64,000 bases of DNA, taken from the NCBI RefSeq assembly GCF_900116705.1, contig NZ_FPBP01000007.1:124001-188000 (forward strand), given 5' to 3'. The notes under the pieces were generated by a model that did no database searches, was not told where the DNA came from, and worked only from the letters and a program-made list of their open reading frames with translations. Positions 24,340-33,767 of the stretch are shown one piece after another (position 1 is the stretch's first letter; the number at the start of each line of letters is the position of its first letter). This DNA is from Halomonas korlensis (GTDB lineage Bacteria; Pseudomonadota; Gammaproteobacteria; Pseudomonadales; Halomonadaceae). A program made the position numbers and the translations under genes.

Positions 24340-25974
24340 CTAGACGCCGCTCCACTCGTCGCCGTGGCGCCGGGCGCACCCTTCCGCTTCCAGCTTGAGC
24401 AGATGGGCCAGCGCCGAGCGTTCGGCAACGGGGTGTCGCGTCTCGGGCGCGTCATCGTAGGCGTGTCGGGTCAGGGCGCTCAGGCTCGCCGGTCCGTGGA
24501 GCGACAGCGCCCGGGCCACCTTGTGCTCCCTCGCTAACCGGTGAGTGATCAGAAAGTCGATGACCGCTTGGGGGTTACCCATCAAAAAGCCGTGGCCGGG
24601 CGCGAGATGGACGATGGGCTCGGCCATCAGCCTATCGAGGGCTTCCAGGTAGGCGGCCATGTTGCCATCCGGCGGATTGATGACCACCGTGGAGCCCTGC
24701 ATGACATGGTCGCCCGAGAACAGCAGCCCCTGCGCCTGCAGCAGGTAGCAGAGGTGGTTGGAGGCATGGCCGGGCGTGTGGATCACCCGGAGGGCACCGG
24801 CCGGGGTAGCGATGATCTCGCCGTGGGTGAGGACCTGATCGGGGGAGAATTGCTGGTCCTGGCTGGCGCCAGTTGGGGGCGGCATGCCGGCCACCACGGC
24901 GCCGGTGCGCTCTTTCAGCAGTGCCGCCCCCGGCGAATGGTCACGGTGGGTGTGGGTAACCAGTATCCGGGAAATACGGCCACCGGTAATCTCCAGCAGC
25001 CTGTCGAGGTGTTCAGGGTCGTCAGGGCCCGGATCGATAACGATTTGGTCATCCTCGTCCCCCAGCAGGTAGGTGTTGGTGCCGGGGCCGGTCATCATGC
25101 CCGGGTTAGGCGCGGTCAACCTCACGACGCCGGGGGCCAATCTCACCGGGACGCCGGGGACGATCTCGGCACTGGCGATACCCCGAGCCAGCGGGTCGAG
25201 TGTCCTGACTTCTTCGAAGGCGGGCGAGTCCGGCTCGACCATGTGCCTGGCGCCGCCCTTGCGAGCAGGCCAGGCACAGCCGGGAGAGGGCTCGGGCGGC
25301 GTGGCGTGGGCATAGCGCATCAGGGCATCGGTGGTATCGAAATCAGCGAGGATGCGCAGGGTCCGCCGGGTCGGGAAGCTCAACTGGCGCCGTCCACAGC
25401 GGTGGTCCTCCAGCGCCTGCTGCGGCCTCAGCCAGGCGTGGTCGATGACCTCCGCTCCATCGGGTCGCACACGCTGGTCATCCGGTGCCACCGTGACGAA
25501 AAAGCGAGTATCGAAGCGCCGCGGCGGTCCCTTGGGCGTCACCCAGTGGCCGAGATAGGCCAGGCGATCCAGCGGCAGGCTCAGGCCACGCTCTCGACAG
25601 AACGCGAAGAAGCTCACCTCAGCCCGATTCAGGGCGTCGCGTTGCATCGGGAGCACCGCATCGTCATCAACCGGCATCCGCCCCTGACGATCCACCGCCA
25701 GCAACAGGCCGGCCTCCTCGAAGCACTCGCGAACGGCTGCGATCAGATAGTCGGCACCGCCTTCGTCCAGGCTCATCGTCTGACTGATCGAGGCGTCACC
25801 GATGCCCGTCATGATCTCCTGGCAGGCCGTGTCCCTGGCATCCACGGCACCGCCCGGAAAGACGAAGTAGCCAGGCAGGAAGACCGCCTCCCAGGTGCGT
25901 TGCAGCAGCAGGATTTCCAGACCCTGCTCGGCGTCGCGGACGAGGGCCAGTGTGGCGGCGGGGCGTATCTCCAT
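24340..25974 (-). CDS. NUDIX hydrolase fused to metallo-beta-lactamase-fold hydrolase
   Basis: 544 residues. Residues 1-~250 are a NUDT19-like NUDIX domain: FPGGAVDARD then, after an insertion, AAVRECFEEAGLLL supplies the RExxEE catalytic helix. Residues ~265-544 form an LACTB2-like MBL domain with the metal motif VTHTHRDHSPGAALL, later TPGHASNHLCYLL, LFSGDHVMQGSTVV and HLAPGHGFLMGNP. The C-terminus holds a small winged-helix (HLLKLEAEGCARRHGDEW) typical of LACTB2. NUDT19 hydrolyses CoA derivatives and LACTB2 cleaves RNA; the combined role is unknown. It converges with the dehydratase gene. Confidence 0.9.
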   Translation of the reverse strand: MEIRPAATLALVRDAEQGLEILLLQRTWEAVFLPGYFVFPGGAVDARDTACQEIMTGIGDASISQTMSLDEGGADYLIAAVRECFEEAGLLLAVDRQGRMPVDDDAVLPMQRDALNRAEVSFFAFCRERGLSLPLDRLAYLGHWVTPKGPPRRFDTRFFVTVAPDDQRVRPDGAEVIDHAWLRPQQALEDHRCGRRQLSFPTRRTLRILADFDTTDALMRYAHATPPEPSPGCAWPARKGGARHMVEPDSPAFEEVRTLDPLARGIASAEIVPGVPVRLAPGVVRLTAPNPGMMTGPGTNTYLLGDEDDQIVIDPGPDDPEHLDRLLEITGGRISRILVTHTHRDHSPGAALLKERTGAVVAGMPPPTGASQDQQFSPDQVLTHGEIIATPAGALRVIHTPGHASNHLCYLLQAQGLLFSGDHVMQGSTVVINPPDGNMAAYLEALDRLMAEPIVHLAPGHGFLMGNPQAVIDFLITHRLAREHKVARALSLHGPASLSALTRHAYDDAPETRHPVAERSALAHLLKLEAEGCARRHGDEWSGV

Positions 25975-26032
25975 TCAGTCACCCGATCCTTTGCATAGTG
26001 ATGGGGCATCAGCAGCCCCGCGGGGCGAGCTA

Positions 26033-26971
26033 TCAACTGCTCTGTGAAAGTGACGCGGCACCCGCGCGCTGGCGTTGCGGCCCGAACAGGCAGGCTCCCA
26101 GGAGGATCAGGCCGGATATCGTCGCGATCATGCCGGCGGCGCTCACCGAGACATCGAAGCCCAGGCCCAGCCAGATCAGGCCGTGTCCGGCCAGCAGATA
26201 GCCCAGCACCGATGAGATCAGCGCAAAGAGCTGGCTCCAGGCGATCTGCACGCCCAGGCGATTGGTCATCAGCCGCGCCGCGGCCGCCGGACAAATGAAC
26301 ATGGCGATGACGATGATCGACCCCACCGCCTCGAAGGCGGCGATCGCCGCGATCGCCACCATGGTGACCAGCAGCAGATCGACGATCACCGGATGGGCGC
26401 GCACGCTGGCGGCAAAATCGGGGTCGAAGCTACCGACCACCAGATGGCGGCGAAACACCACCACATAGGCCACCACCAGCAAGCCCACCCAGGCCACGCG
26501 CGCGAGCTGTGGCGGCAGGTCGGCCAGCGCCACCGGGTCGAACAACGAGGCGAGGCTCACCCCCTCGAACCAGATCAGGCTCTCTAGGTTACCGTACAGC
26601 GCATGCTCCACGTCCAGGTGCACGCCGCTGGCCTGGCTCCACTCGAGCAGCAGCACGCCGAAGGCGAACAGGCTGGTAAAGGTGACGCCCATGGCGGCGC
26701 TGATTTCCACCCGGCCAAGCCGGCGTATCAGTTCGATCATCACCACCGTGACCAACGCCGACACGCCGGCGCCCAGCATCATTGCCGTGGAGGCGAGCGT
26801 GCCGGTGAGCAGGAAACTCACCACGATGCCGGGCAGGGCCACGTGACTGATGGCGTCACCGATCAGGCTCTGGCGGCGCAGCACCAGGAAGTTGCCGAGC
26901 AGCGCGCAGGTCATGCCGATGATCACTGCCACGCTCATCGGCACCAGGCTGAACATCATGAAATCGCTCAT
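26033..26971 (-). CDS. troD: Metal ABC transporter permease (TroD/MntB-like)
   Basis: 312 residues, about eight to nine membrane segments of the ABC-3 (ZnuB/TroCD) type. Key stretches are GNFLVLRRQSLIGDAISHVA near the N-terminus and FEAVGSIIVIAMFICPAAAA further on. It moves Mn, Zn or Fe across the inner membrane with the other three tro gene products. Its ATG overlaps the preceding permease stop (ATGA). It is the last of four genes transcribed 29956 to 26033. It lacks the C-terminal extension of the other permease. Confidence 0.9.
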   Translation of the reverse strand: MSDFMMFSLVPMSVAVIIGMTCALLGNFLVLRRQSLIGDAISHVALPGIVVSFLLTGTLASTAMMLGAGVSALVTVVMIELIRRLGRVEISAAMGVTFTSLFAFGVLLLEWSQASGVHLDVEHALYGNLESLIWFEGVSLASLFDPVALADLPPQLARVAWVGLLVVAYVVVFRRHLVVGSFDPDFAASVRAHPVIVDLLLVTMVAIAAIAAFEAVGSIIVIAMFICPAAAARLMTNRLGVQIAWSQLFALISSVLGYLLAGHGLIWLGLGFDVSVSAAGMIATISGLILLGACLFGPQRQRAGAASLSQSS

Positions 26972-28182
26972 GTCGGCTCCCCTGCCCTGGGCTGCAGCAG
27001 GGCTTCCAGCGCCGTGATGGCGTCCGGCGGCAGCACGCGAGCGATCGGCTCCAGGCCGGAGTGTTCCTGATGCAGCGCATCGTCGGGATAGCGCCGGCGA
27101 TACAGCGCCCAGAGCCGCTCTTCATGCTCGGCATCCCGGGCGGCGGAATGCCCCGCGGGCGTGGCCACGCCGTCACGCCGTATATAGCCCCGCCGTTGCA
27201 GCAGCCGCAGCGTCAGGCCATCGAAGATTGGCTCGTCTCGCGCCACCGCCAAGAGGCCCTGGCGCAGGTGGACCCGGCGACGAAAACGCTGATGGGCCAG
27301 CAAGGTGGCAAAAGCGCCGCGCTGGGGCGACAGCAAGAATGACACCATGAACAGGCCAAACGCCGCCAGCACGATCAACGAGCCGGTAGGCAGCCCCTCG
27401 TTGATGCTGGAAAGCGTGACGCCCAGGTAGGCCGACAGCGCGCCGAGCAGCGCGGCCAGGACGACCATGCGCAGCGGCCGGTTGGTCCAAAAACGCGCCG
27501 TCACCGGGGGAATGATGGTCAGCGCCACGATCAGGATCAGGCCAGTGACCTTGAGGCCGATTACCACCACCGCCATCAACAGCGTCAGCATCAACAGATC
27601 GACCCGCCAGGCGCTCACTCCCTGGGTGCCGGCGAAGGGGGCATCAAAGCAGACCATCAGAAAGTCGCGACGCAGCACGAAGATCGCCGCCAGAAGCCCC
27701 AGGGCACATACCGCGATCAGCTTGGCTTCCGAGGCCAGCATGCCCGCAGTCGAACCCACCAGGTAATCGGTCAGGCCGGATTGCCCGGTGACGTTCATCG
27801 ATTGAATGAAAGTGATCAGCACCACCCCGAAGGAGAAGAAGGTGGAGAGCACGGCGCCGATCGCGGCGTCCTCCCCCAGGCGGGTACGGGCGCTGATCAA
27901 CTGCACCAGCCAAAGGCCCAGCGCGGCGCTCGCTGCGGCGCCCATCAGGAGCCCCGGCAGCCAGCGACCGTCGCCTTGAACGAGCCCGGCGGCGATGAAC
28001 GCCAACGCCAGTCCCGGCAGGGTCGCGTGACTGATGGCGTCGCTGACCAGCGAGCGCTTGCGCAGCAGCACGAAGGTGCCGATCATCCCGGCGCCGGCGC
28101 CGAGCAACATGGCGCCGATCGTCACCAGGCTGGTGTTGTAGCCCAGGGTGAACGTCAGGGCGGACCACCAGACCTCGATCAT
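26968..28182 (-). CDS. troC: Metal ABC permease with fused DtxR-like C-terminal domain
   Basis: 404 residues, longer than the usual ~290. Residues 1-285 are a TroC/MntB ABC-3 permease ([40 protein letters not shown]). Residues ~290-404 are soluble: a winged-helix-like part ([40 protein letters not shown]) followed by [17 protein letters not shown], which resembles the first two domains of DtxR/MntR metal-dependent repressors. Such fusions occur in mntB/troC families. The domain may sense cytosolic metal and gate transport; that is inferred. The ATG overlaps the ATPase stop (ATGA, 28179-28182). Confidence 0.9.
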   Translation of the reverse strand: MIEVWWSALTFTLGYNTSLVTIGAMLLGAGAGMIGTFVLLRKRSLVSDAISHATLPGLALAFIAAGLVQGDGRWLPGLLMGAAASAALGLWLVQLISARTRLGEDAAIGAVLSTFFSFGVVLITFIQSMNVTGQSGLTDYLVGSTAGMLASEAKLIAVCALGLLAAIFVLRRDFLMVCFDAPFAGTQGVSAWRVDLLMLTLLMAVVVIGLKVTGLILIVALTIIPPVTARFWTNRPLRMVVLAALLGALSAYLGVTLSSINEGLPTGSLIVLAAFGLFMVSFLLSPQRGAFATLLAHQRFRRRVHLRQGLLAVARDEPIFDGLTLRLLQRRGYIRRDGVATPAGHSAARDAEHEERLWALYRRRYPDDALHQEHSGLEPIARVLPPDAITALEALLQPRAGEPT

Positions 28183-28982
28183 ATGTCCTCCGAGACCACC
28201 GTCGCCGGGGCCACCAGGCGCGCCAGCTGGATCTGGTTGAGTCGTCCTCCGTAAGTCGCCTGGAGGTGATCGGCCGTAAAGACACTCTCTACCGGTCCAG
28301 CGGCGATGCGCCGCACATTGAGCAGCAGGACATGGTCGAAGTAGTCGCGCACCGTCGCCAGGTCGTGGTGCACGCACAGCAGTGTTCGTCCTTGCTCGCG
28401 AAGTCGCTTGAGCACTTCGACGATAGCCTTCTCGGTGGCGGCGTCCACGCCGGCGAAGGGCTCGTCGAGAATGGTCAGCTCGGCCTGTTGGGTCAGCGCC
28501 CGGGCCAGGAAGACGCGCTGCTGCTGGCCACCGGACAGCTCGCCGATCTGGCGGTCGGCGAAGGTTTCCATGCCGACCCGGGCCAGGCTGTCCATGGCCT
28601 GCTCGCGCTGGCGGCGACCGGTAATCTGCCACCAGCGCAGGTCACGAAACAACCCCATGATCACCACATCGATCACCGTGGCGGGAAAGTCCCAGTCCAC
28701 GCTGCTGCGCTGGGGCACATAGGCGACGTGACGGGTCATCTCGGAGAAGGGTTGGCCGAAGACGCGCACGTCGCCGGTCAGCCGCCGCGTGATGCCCAGC
28801 ACCGCCTTGAGCAGGCTCGACTTGCCGGCGCCGTTGGGCCCAACGATAGCCGTCATGCTGCCCGGCGGCACCACGAAGTCCACCGAATGCACCACTGGTC
28901 GGTGATCGTAGCTGACGGTCAATCCGTGGATCGCCAGGGGGCTGGCGGCGATCTCGTCGCTGATCTGTCCCACAGCGCTCAT
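28179..28982 (-). CDS. troB: Metal ABC transporter ATP-binding protein
   Basis: 267 residues with Walker [14 protein letters not shown]-loop [20 protein letters not shown], signature [15 protein letters not shown], Walker [13 protein letters not shown] and switch His ([11 protein letters not shown]). The PQRSxVDWDFP segment is typical of Mn/Zn/Fe ABC-3 ATPases. It overlaps by four bases with the binding-protein gene upstream and with the permease downstream, so all are translated together. Confidence 0.93.
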   Translation of the reverse strand: MSAVGQISDEIAASPLAIHGLTVSYDHRPVVHSVDFVVPPGSMTAIVGPNGAGKSSLLKAVLGITRRLTGDVRVFGQPFSEMTRHVAYVPQRSSVDWDFPATVIDVVIMGLFRDLRWWQITGRRQREQAMDSLARVGMETFADRQIGELSGGQQQRVFLARALTQQAELTILDEPFAGVDAATEKAIVEVLKRLREQGRTLLCVHHDLATVRDYFDHVLLLNVRRIAAGPVESVFTADHLQATYGGRLNQIQLARLVAPATVVSEDI

Positions 28983-29956
28983 GGTGCCTCCTCGAGTTGA
29001 TTCAGGCGGCCCAGCCGTCCACCGTCCGGCACCTCGCCACCCAAGGCCCTGGCGATCACGCTGACGTTATGGTCGATCATGCCCAGCCAGGTGCCCTCAT
29101 AGCTGTCGACGGGTCCCATGGCGTCGGAGTACAGCACGCCCCCGATACGCACCTGATGGTCCCTGGCCTCGGCACCCTCGATCAGCGCCCGGATATTACG
29201 ATCCGACACCGAGGTTTCGACGAAAATCGCACCGATATCCCGCGTCACCAACAGGTCGACCAGTGACTCGATCCTCGCCAGGCCGGCCTCGCTCTCGGTG
29301 GAGAAGCCCTGGATGCCGAGCACTTCAAAATCATAAGCATCGCCGAAATAGCCGAAGGCGTCATGGGCGGTGACCAGCACCCGGGCATTCTCGGGCACAC
29401 TGCTCAGCACCTCACGCGCATAGGCGTCAAGCGCTTCGAGCTCCACGAGGTAATCGCGAGCATTGGCCTCGAAGATATCCGCATGGTCAGGTGCCAGCTC
29501 CTCCAGAGCGTCACGGATCGCCTCGACCACGTACCGCCAGCGGCCGGGGTCCATCCAGACATGCGGATCAGATTGGTCGGCGTACGCCTCATCGGCGAGC
29601 CGCGCCTCCTGGGGAACCGACTCGGCCACCGCGTACACCGGGCTGCGCTCGCCGAGCCGTTCGAGAAATTCCTCGAGCTGCGCCTCGAGATAGAGACCGT
29701 TCCAGAACACCGCATCGGCGCGTGTCATGGCGATGACGTCGGAACGCGTCTGGCGATAAAGATGCGGGTCGACCCCTGGCCCCATCAGGCCATGCACTTC
29801 GACCCGGTCACCGCCGACCTCGCGCAGCACATCGGCAATCATGCCGGTAGTCGCCACCACTTGCAGTTGTGAGGTATCGGCCTGCACGGGCATAGCGGCC
29901 AAGACCCCCGTCACCACCAGACAAAGCGACGCGGAAAGACGACCCGCTAGCGACAT
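28979..29956 (-). CDS. troA: Metal ABC substrate-binding protein (TroA-like)
   Basis: 325 residues with a signal peptide ([18 protein letters not shown]). Metal ligands match TroA: H65 ([10 protein letters not shown]), H132 (DPHVWMD), H198 ([10 protein letters not shown]) and D278 (YSDAMG). The His-rich loop of ZnuA is absent. TroA binds Zn and Mn in the periplasm and feeds the ABC permease. It is the first gene of the operon; AAGGAG lies seven bases before ATG 29956. Which metal it carries in vivo cannot be told. Confidence 0.92.
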   Translation of the reverse strand: MSLAGRLSASLCLVVTGVLAAMPVQADTSQLQVVATTGMIADVLREVGGDRVEVHGLMGPGVDPHLYRQTRSDVIAMTRADAVFWNGLYLEAQLEEFLERLGERSPVYAVAESVPQEARLADEAYADQSDPHVWMDPGRWRYVVEAIRDALEELAPDHADIFEANARDYLVELEALDAYAREVLSSVPENARVLVTAHDAFGYFGDAYDFEVLGIQGFSTESEAGLARIESLVDLLVTRDIGAIFVETSVSDRNIRALIEGAEARDHQVRIGGVLYSDAMGPVDSYEGTWLGMIDHNVSVIARALGGEVPDGGRLGRLNQLEEAP

Positions 29957-29977
29957 GAAGCAACTCCTTATCTATTC

Positions 29978-30001
29978 CATACGGCATTCGATACATACGG
30001 C
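29978..30001. promoter_or_regulatory. Direct-repeat candidate operator upstream of troA-like operon
   Basis: CATACGGC occurs at 29978-29985 and 29994-30001, exactly 16 bases apart, 22-45 bases before the troA start and overlapping the 5' leader. The repeat could bind a metal-dependent repressor (MntR/Fur/Mur-like). Not a match to a known consensus; inferred from position. Confidence 0.35.
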
Positions 30002-30176
30002 TGACTACGACAGCGAAGGCCGCCAATAATGCCGCTAGGGTACCCTGTCTGGCGATGGTTGCTAAATTGTCTTGGCCTAGCCTGCCCATAGTGCAGGCGC
30101 ATATCACAGGCACAAGTGACTCTGGGCTCGGTAGAAATGATAGAAGTCAGGCAAGGTCCTAGGTAACCCGGCGCGT

Positions 30177-31172
30177 TCAGAGCGTCTCGCCCACCTCGAT
30201 ACGATAGCCCAGATCGATGATGCGCTCCTCGGTCGCCTCGCCCTGAATATGTGACAACAGCAACTGCGCCGCCTGACGGCCGATCGCCTCGCGAGGCGTG
30301 ATCACGCTGGCCAGGCGCGGCGACATCACCTGCCCCACGTCATGACCATGGAAGCCGGCAATGGCAATGCGTTGCGGTACTTGAATGCCGCGCCGCAGGC
30401 ATTCGAAGTAGGCCCCGACGGCGACATCGTCATTGGTACAGAAAAGCCCGTCCGCCTCGGGATATTCGGCAAGCACTTCCGCCATCAGTGCGGCCCCCAC
30501 ACTGTAGGAGGATCGCTGGGTGCGCTGGAGCTTCAACGGCACCAGACCATGCGCCTCCATGGCCTCACGATAGCCCTGATCGCGCTGACGGGTACGCTCA
30601 TCGAGACGCACCGCCAGATAGATGATCCGCCGCCGACCGCGGTGGATCATCTCGCTGACCATATCGCGGGCCGCGGCGACATTGTCGAACCCGACCGCGT
30701 GATGGATCGGGGGCGTCAGCGAATCCATGATCTCGACACTGGGGATGCCGGCGGTTTCTAGCATGCGGCGACTGCGTGGGGTGTGCCGACTGTCGGACAG
30801 AATCACCGCATCGACATTGTAGGACAGCAGCGAGGCCAGGCTGCGCTCTTCGAGCTCCTCGCTGTAGGCGTAATGGGACAGCATCAGGTGGTAGCCGGCC
30901 GGTTCAGTGACCGCCTCCACCCCCACCAGCACATCGGCGAATACCTGGTTGGTCAGCGACGGCACCAACACCCCGATGGAACGGCTGGTCGACTTCGACA
31001 GCAGGTCCGGGGCGCGGTTGGGAATATAGCCGAGCTGCTCGGCTACCGCGAAGATACGCTCGCGCAGTCCCACGGACACTGAGTCGGGATTGCGCAGGCA
31101 CCGACTCACAGTCATCTTCGTGGCACCGACTCGGTCGGCGATATCCTGGAGCGTGGGGCGACGTTTTTTCAA
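30177..31172 (-). CDS. gntR: LacI-family gluconate repressor (GntR type)
   Basis: 331 residues. N-terminal LacI HTH (TLQDIADRVGATKMTVSRCL RNP) is followed by the hinge and a periplasmic-binding-like effector domain (IGVLVPSLTNQVFADVLVGV; CTNDDVAVGAYFECLRRGI). It closely resembles gluconate utilisation repressors and is the last gene of dctPQM-gntK-gntR, supporting autoregulation through the palindromes at 34939-34962. The effector is presumably gluconate or a related acid. Confidence 0.9.
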   Translation of the reverse strand: MKKRRPTLQDIADRVGATKMTVSRCLRNPDSVSVGLRERIFAVAEQLGYIPNRAPDLLSKSTSRSIGVLVPSLTNQVFADVLVGVEAVTEPAGYHLMLSHYAYSEELEERSLASLLSYNVDAVILSDSRHTPRSRRMLETAGIPSVEIMDSLTPPIHHAVGFDNVAAARDMVSEMIHRGRRRIIYLAVRLDERTRQRDQGYREAMEAHGLVPLKLQRTQRSSYSVGAALMAEVLAEYPEADGLFCTNDDVAVGAYFECLRRGIQVPQRIAIAGFHGHDVGQVMSPRLASVITPREAIGRQAAQLLLSHIQGEATEERIIDLGYRIEVGETL

Positions 31173-31225
31173 GGCAGCTCGCAGCCTGAGTAGTGAATAG
31201 TCAGCAGTGCGCAGCCGGAATGTGC

Positions 31226-31250
31226 GGCCGTAGTGCTTGAACGTACGGCC
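31226..31250. other. Stem-loop between gntK and gntR
   Basis: GGCCGTA (31226-31232) and TACGGCC (31244-31250) form a 7-bp perfect stem with an 11-base loop, abutting the gntK stop. No T-run follows, so it may stabilise or separate the two transcript parts instead of terminating. Confidence 0.4.
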
Positions 31251-31780
31251 TAAGGGGCAAGCCGTTGCACGAAACCGTCGGCTAGCCGGTCGGGCGACAA
31301 GGCGATGTTCAGTTCCACCGCCTCATCCTCGCCGGGTGGCTCGAGGTCGGCCAGCTGACTATCGAGCATCCTGTCACCCTTGAAGAAATGCCCCTCCCTT
31401 GAAGTGAGCCGCTGATGCAACTGCTCACGATCACCGCTCAGAAACAAGATCTTCAGTGAGGGGTCACCTCGGCGCAGGGTGTCGCGATAGCGCCGCTTCA
31501 GCGCCGAACAGCCGATCACCACGCTGGCACCCCGCTTTCGATACTCGGCGAATTTTCTCGCCAGCGTCTCGAGCCACGCCTTGCGATCCTCGTCGTTCAA
31601 TGGAACGCCGCGGGCCATCTTGTCGATGCTGGCCGGGGAATGGTAATCATCGCCATCGATGAATTCGGCGCCGAGCCGCTCGGCTACCAAACGGCCGATA
31701 TGAGTCTTCCCCGAGCCGGACACACCCATGACCAGGATACGGCTCGAGCGCGTCTCATCTGCTCCTGTCTCGACCATCAT
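31250..31780 (-). CDS. gntK: Gluconokinase
   Basis: 176 residues (a second ATG at 31777 is in better register with GAGGAGA). P-loop GVSGSGKTHIGRLVA, then the gluconate-kinase signature FIDGDDYHSPASIDKMARGV and VVIGCSALKRRYRDTLR. It phosphorylates gluconate to 6-phosphogluconate, feeding the Entner-Doudoroff or pentose phosphate route. It lies eight bases after the dctM stop and is expressed with the TRAP genes. Confidence 0.94.
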   Translation of the reverse strand: MMVETGADETRSSRILVMGVSGSGKTHIGRLVAERLGAEFIDGDDYHSPASIDKMARGVPLNDEDRKAWLETLARKFAEYRKRGASVVIGCSALKRRYRDTLRRGDPSLKILFLSGDREQLHQRLTSREGHFFKGDRMLDSQLADLEPPGEDEAVELNIALSPDRLADGFVQRLAP

Positions 31781-31788
31781 GCCTCTCC

Positions 31789-33072
31789 TCAGCTGCCGCG
31801 GACATCGGTGAGGTTGGGCAGCCAGGTGACGATGCCCGGGAAGGCGATCAGGATGACCAGCACTACCAGCAACGCGACGTAATAAGGCAGCATGGCCTTG
31901 ACCAGTTGCTCCATCGATACCTTGCCCACGCCACAGCCGACATACAGGCAGGTGCCGACTGGCGGCGTCAGCAAGCCAATACCCAGAACGAACGCCATCA
32001 GCACGCCGAAGTAGACCGGATCGACACCAACCGAAGTGACGATCGGCGTCAGCATTGGCGCCATGATCACCATCGCTGGCGTCAGGTCCATCACGAAGCC
32101 TACAAGCAGCAACAGGAAGGCGACGATCATCAGCAGCCAGAAGGGGTCCTGGGTAATCGCCTGCACTTGCTGAACCAGCGTCTGCGGCACCATGTTGATC
32201 GTCAGGAACCAGGCGATCACCGTGGCGAAGGCCAATAACAGCAGCACCATGCCGGTCAGCCGTGCGGTGCGGACCAACATGCCCCACAGCTCGGTGATAT
32301 GAAACTCGCGGTAGATTACCAGCGAGATGAACAGTGAATAGAGCAGCGCCGCGACCGCCGCTTCAGTGGCGGTGAACACCCCGCCGATGATACCGCCGAT
32401 CACGATCACCGGCAGCACCAGCGCCAGCCAGGCGGCCTTGAAGGTGATCCAGAGACGGTCGAGGCGAAACTTCCTGGTCTGACCGGAGTGCTGAATGGTG
32501 GCCAGGATGAAAGTGGTGAGCATCAGCGCAAAGCCGATCAGCATTCCGGGAACGATACCGGCGATGAACAGCCGACTGATCGAGGTTTCGGTGACGATAC
32601 CGAACAGGATCAGCGGGATCGACGGCGGAATGATGATGCCGATGACTGACGAGACGGTATTGATGGCCGTCGCGTGAGGTGCCGAATAGCCCTGCTCCTT
32701 CATCGAGGGAATCATCATCGCCCCGGTGGCCGCGGTGTCGGCCACGGCCGAGCCGCTGATGCCGCCGAAGAACATCGAGCCGGTGATCGCCACCTGCCCC
32801 AGCCCACCGCGCATGAAGCCGACCAGCGCGCCAGCAAGATCCATCAGCCGGCGCGCAATACCGCCGTTGCTCATGACCTCACCAACCAGAATAAAGAACG
32901 GAATCGCCAACAGTGGGAAGCTGTTGACGCCGCGAATCGATTGTTCGATCAAGATAGATAACGGTATATCTGAAAGTAGCGCCATGACCAGCGCCGCAAC
33001 ACCCAGCCCGAAGGCGATCGGCAAGCCGATGGCGATGGTAACAAACAGAATGGCCAGGAAGATCCACAACAT
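31789..33072 (-). CDS. dctM: TRAP transporter large permease (DctM)
   Basis: 427 residues and about 12 membrane segments. Signature stretches: IPFFILVGEVMSNGGIARRL, GSMFFGGISGSAVADTAATG and IPPSIPLILFGIVTETSISR. It forms the ion-coupled channel subunit of the TRAP transporter and overlaps nearly with dctQ (one-base gap). Membership in the operon with gntK suggests gluconate or a similar sugar acid as substrate. Confidence 0.94.
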   Translation of the reverse strand: MLWIFLAILFVTIAIGLPIAFGLGVAALVMALLSDIPLSILIEQSIRGVNSFPLLAIPFFILVGEVMSNGGIARRLMDLAGALVGFMRGGLGQVAITGSMFFGGISGSAVADTAATGAMMIPSMKEQGYSAPHATAINTVSSVIGIIIPPSIPLILFGIVTETSISRLFIAGIVPGMLIGFALMLTTFILATIQHSGQTRKFRLDRLWITFKAAWLALVLPVIVIGGIIGGVFTATEAAVAALLYSLFISLVIYREFHITELWGMLVRTARLTGMVLLLLAFATVIAWFLTINMVPQTLVQQVQAITQDPFWLLMIVAFLLLLVGFVMDLTPAMVIMAPMLTPIVTSVGVDPVYFGVLMAFVLGIGLLTPPVGTCLYVGCGVGKVSMEQLVKAMLPYYVALLVVLVILIAFPGIVTWLPNLTDVRGS

Positions 33073-33073
33073 C

Positions 33074-33676
33074 TCAGTGTGCTCCGGGGTCAGGATCAGA
33101 GGAAGGCGTCAAAGGCGGGTTGCGTATCAGCCGCACGCACTGCCAGGCACGCCATAGTGCTACCGCCACGATAAAGAGCGCACACAGCACCAACGACAGG
33201 TTGATCAGGTTCCACGGCACCCCAAGAATCGCGGAGCGTCCAGTGGAGCGCGTCATCACCACATAACCGCCCCACACCATGATGCCCATCAGGCCACTGA
33301 TGATCAGGTGCTGGAGCAGATAGAGCAGGTAGGCACCCCGCTTCGGAAGCTTGCGCACCAGGATATCCACGGCAATGTGCTCGAAACGCGCGAAGGCCGC
33401 GGCGGCACCGATGAAAACCAGCCAGATGAACAGCATGCGTGCCAGCTCATCGGCCCAGGGCAGCGATTGGTTGAGCAGTGAGCGGCCGATCACGTTGGCG
33501 GATACCGAAATGATCAGTGCGACCAGGATGACCGCGATCAGCTGCTCCATGGCGACCGTCAGCCAACGGAATATCGCCGGGCCCTTGCGCGCCGCAAAAT
33601 CCAGCTCGAGGGGCTCGCGATTGGGATCGTCGAGATAGACATCGGCTTCGGGTAAAGCAGGGGTCGATTGAGACAT
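33074..33676 (-). CDS. dctQ: TRAP transporter small permease (DctQ)
   Basis: 200 residues from ATG 33676, four membrane helices. Conserved features include SLPWADELARMLFIWLVFIG, AAFARFEHIAVDILVRKLP and WNLINLSLVL. It supports DctM in the inner membrane. The N-terminal ~35 residues are soluble and acidic. It is preceded by a 10-bp stem-loop at 33695-33718. Confidence 0.93.
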   Translation of the reverse strand: MSQSTPALPEADVYLDDPNREPLELDFAARKGPAIFRWLTVAMEQLIAVILVALIISVSANVIGRSLLNQSLPWADELARMLFIWLVFIGAAAAFARFEHIAVDILVRKLPKRGAYLLYLLQHLIISGLMGIMVWGGYVVMTRSTGRSAILGVPWNLINLSLVLCALFIVAVALWRAWQCVRLIRNPPLTPSSDPDPGAH

Positions 33677-33694
33677 GGGAGACTCCAGTGACAG

Positions 33695-33718
33695 GACAAG
33701 GGGCCAAAGCCCCTTGTC
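33695..33718. other. Stem-loop between dctP and dctQ
   Basis: GACAAGGGGC (33695-33704) and GCCCCTTGTC (33709-33718) form a perfect 10-bp stem around a CAAA loop. No T-run follows in either direction. In binding-protein operons such hairpins protect the upstream mRNA so that the binding protein is made in excess over the permease; this is the likely role. Confidence 0.6.
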
Positions 33719-33767
33719 ACTGCGCCGCGTATGCAACTGTCAAGTGCAACAATGACAGGTAGGTTGC

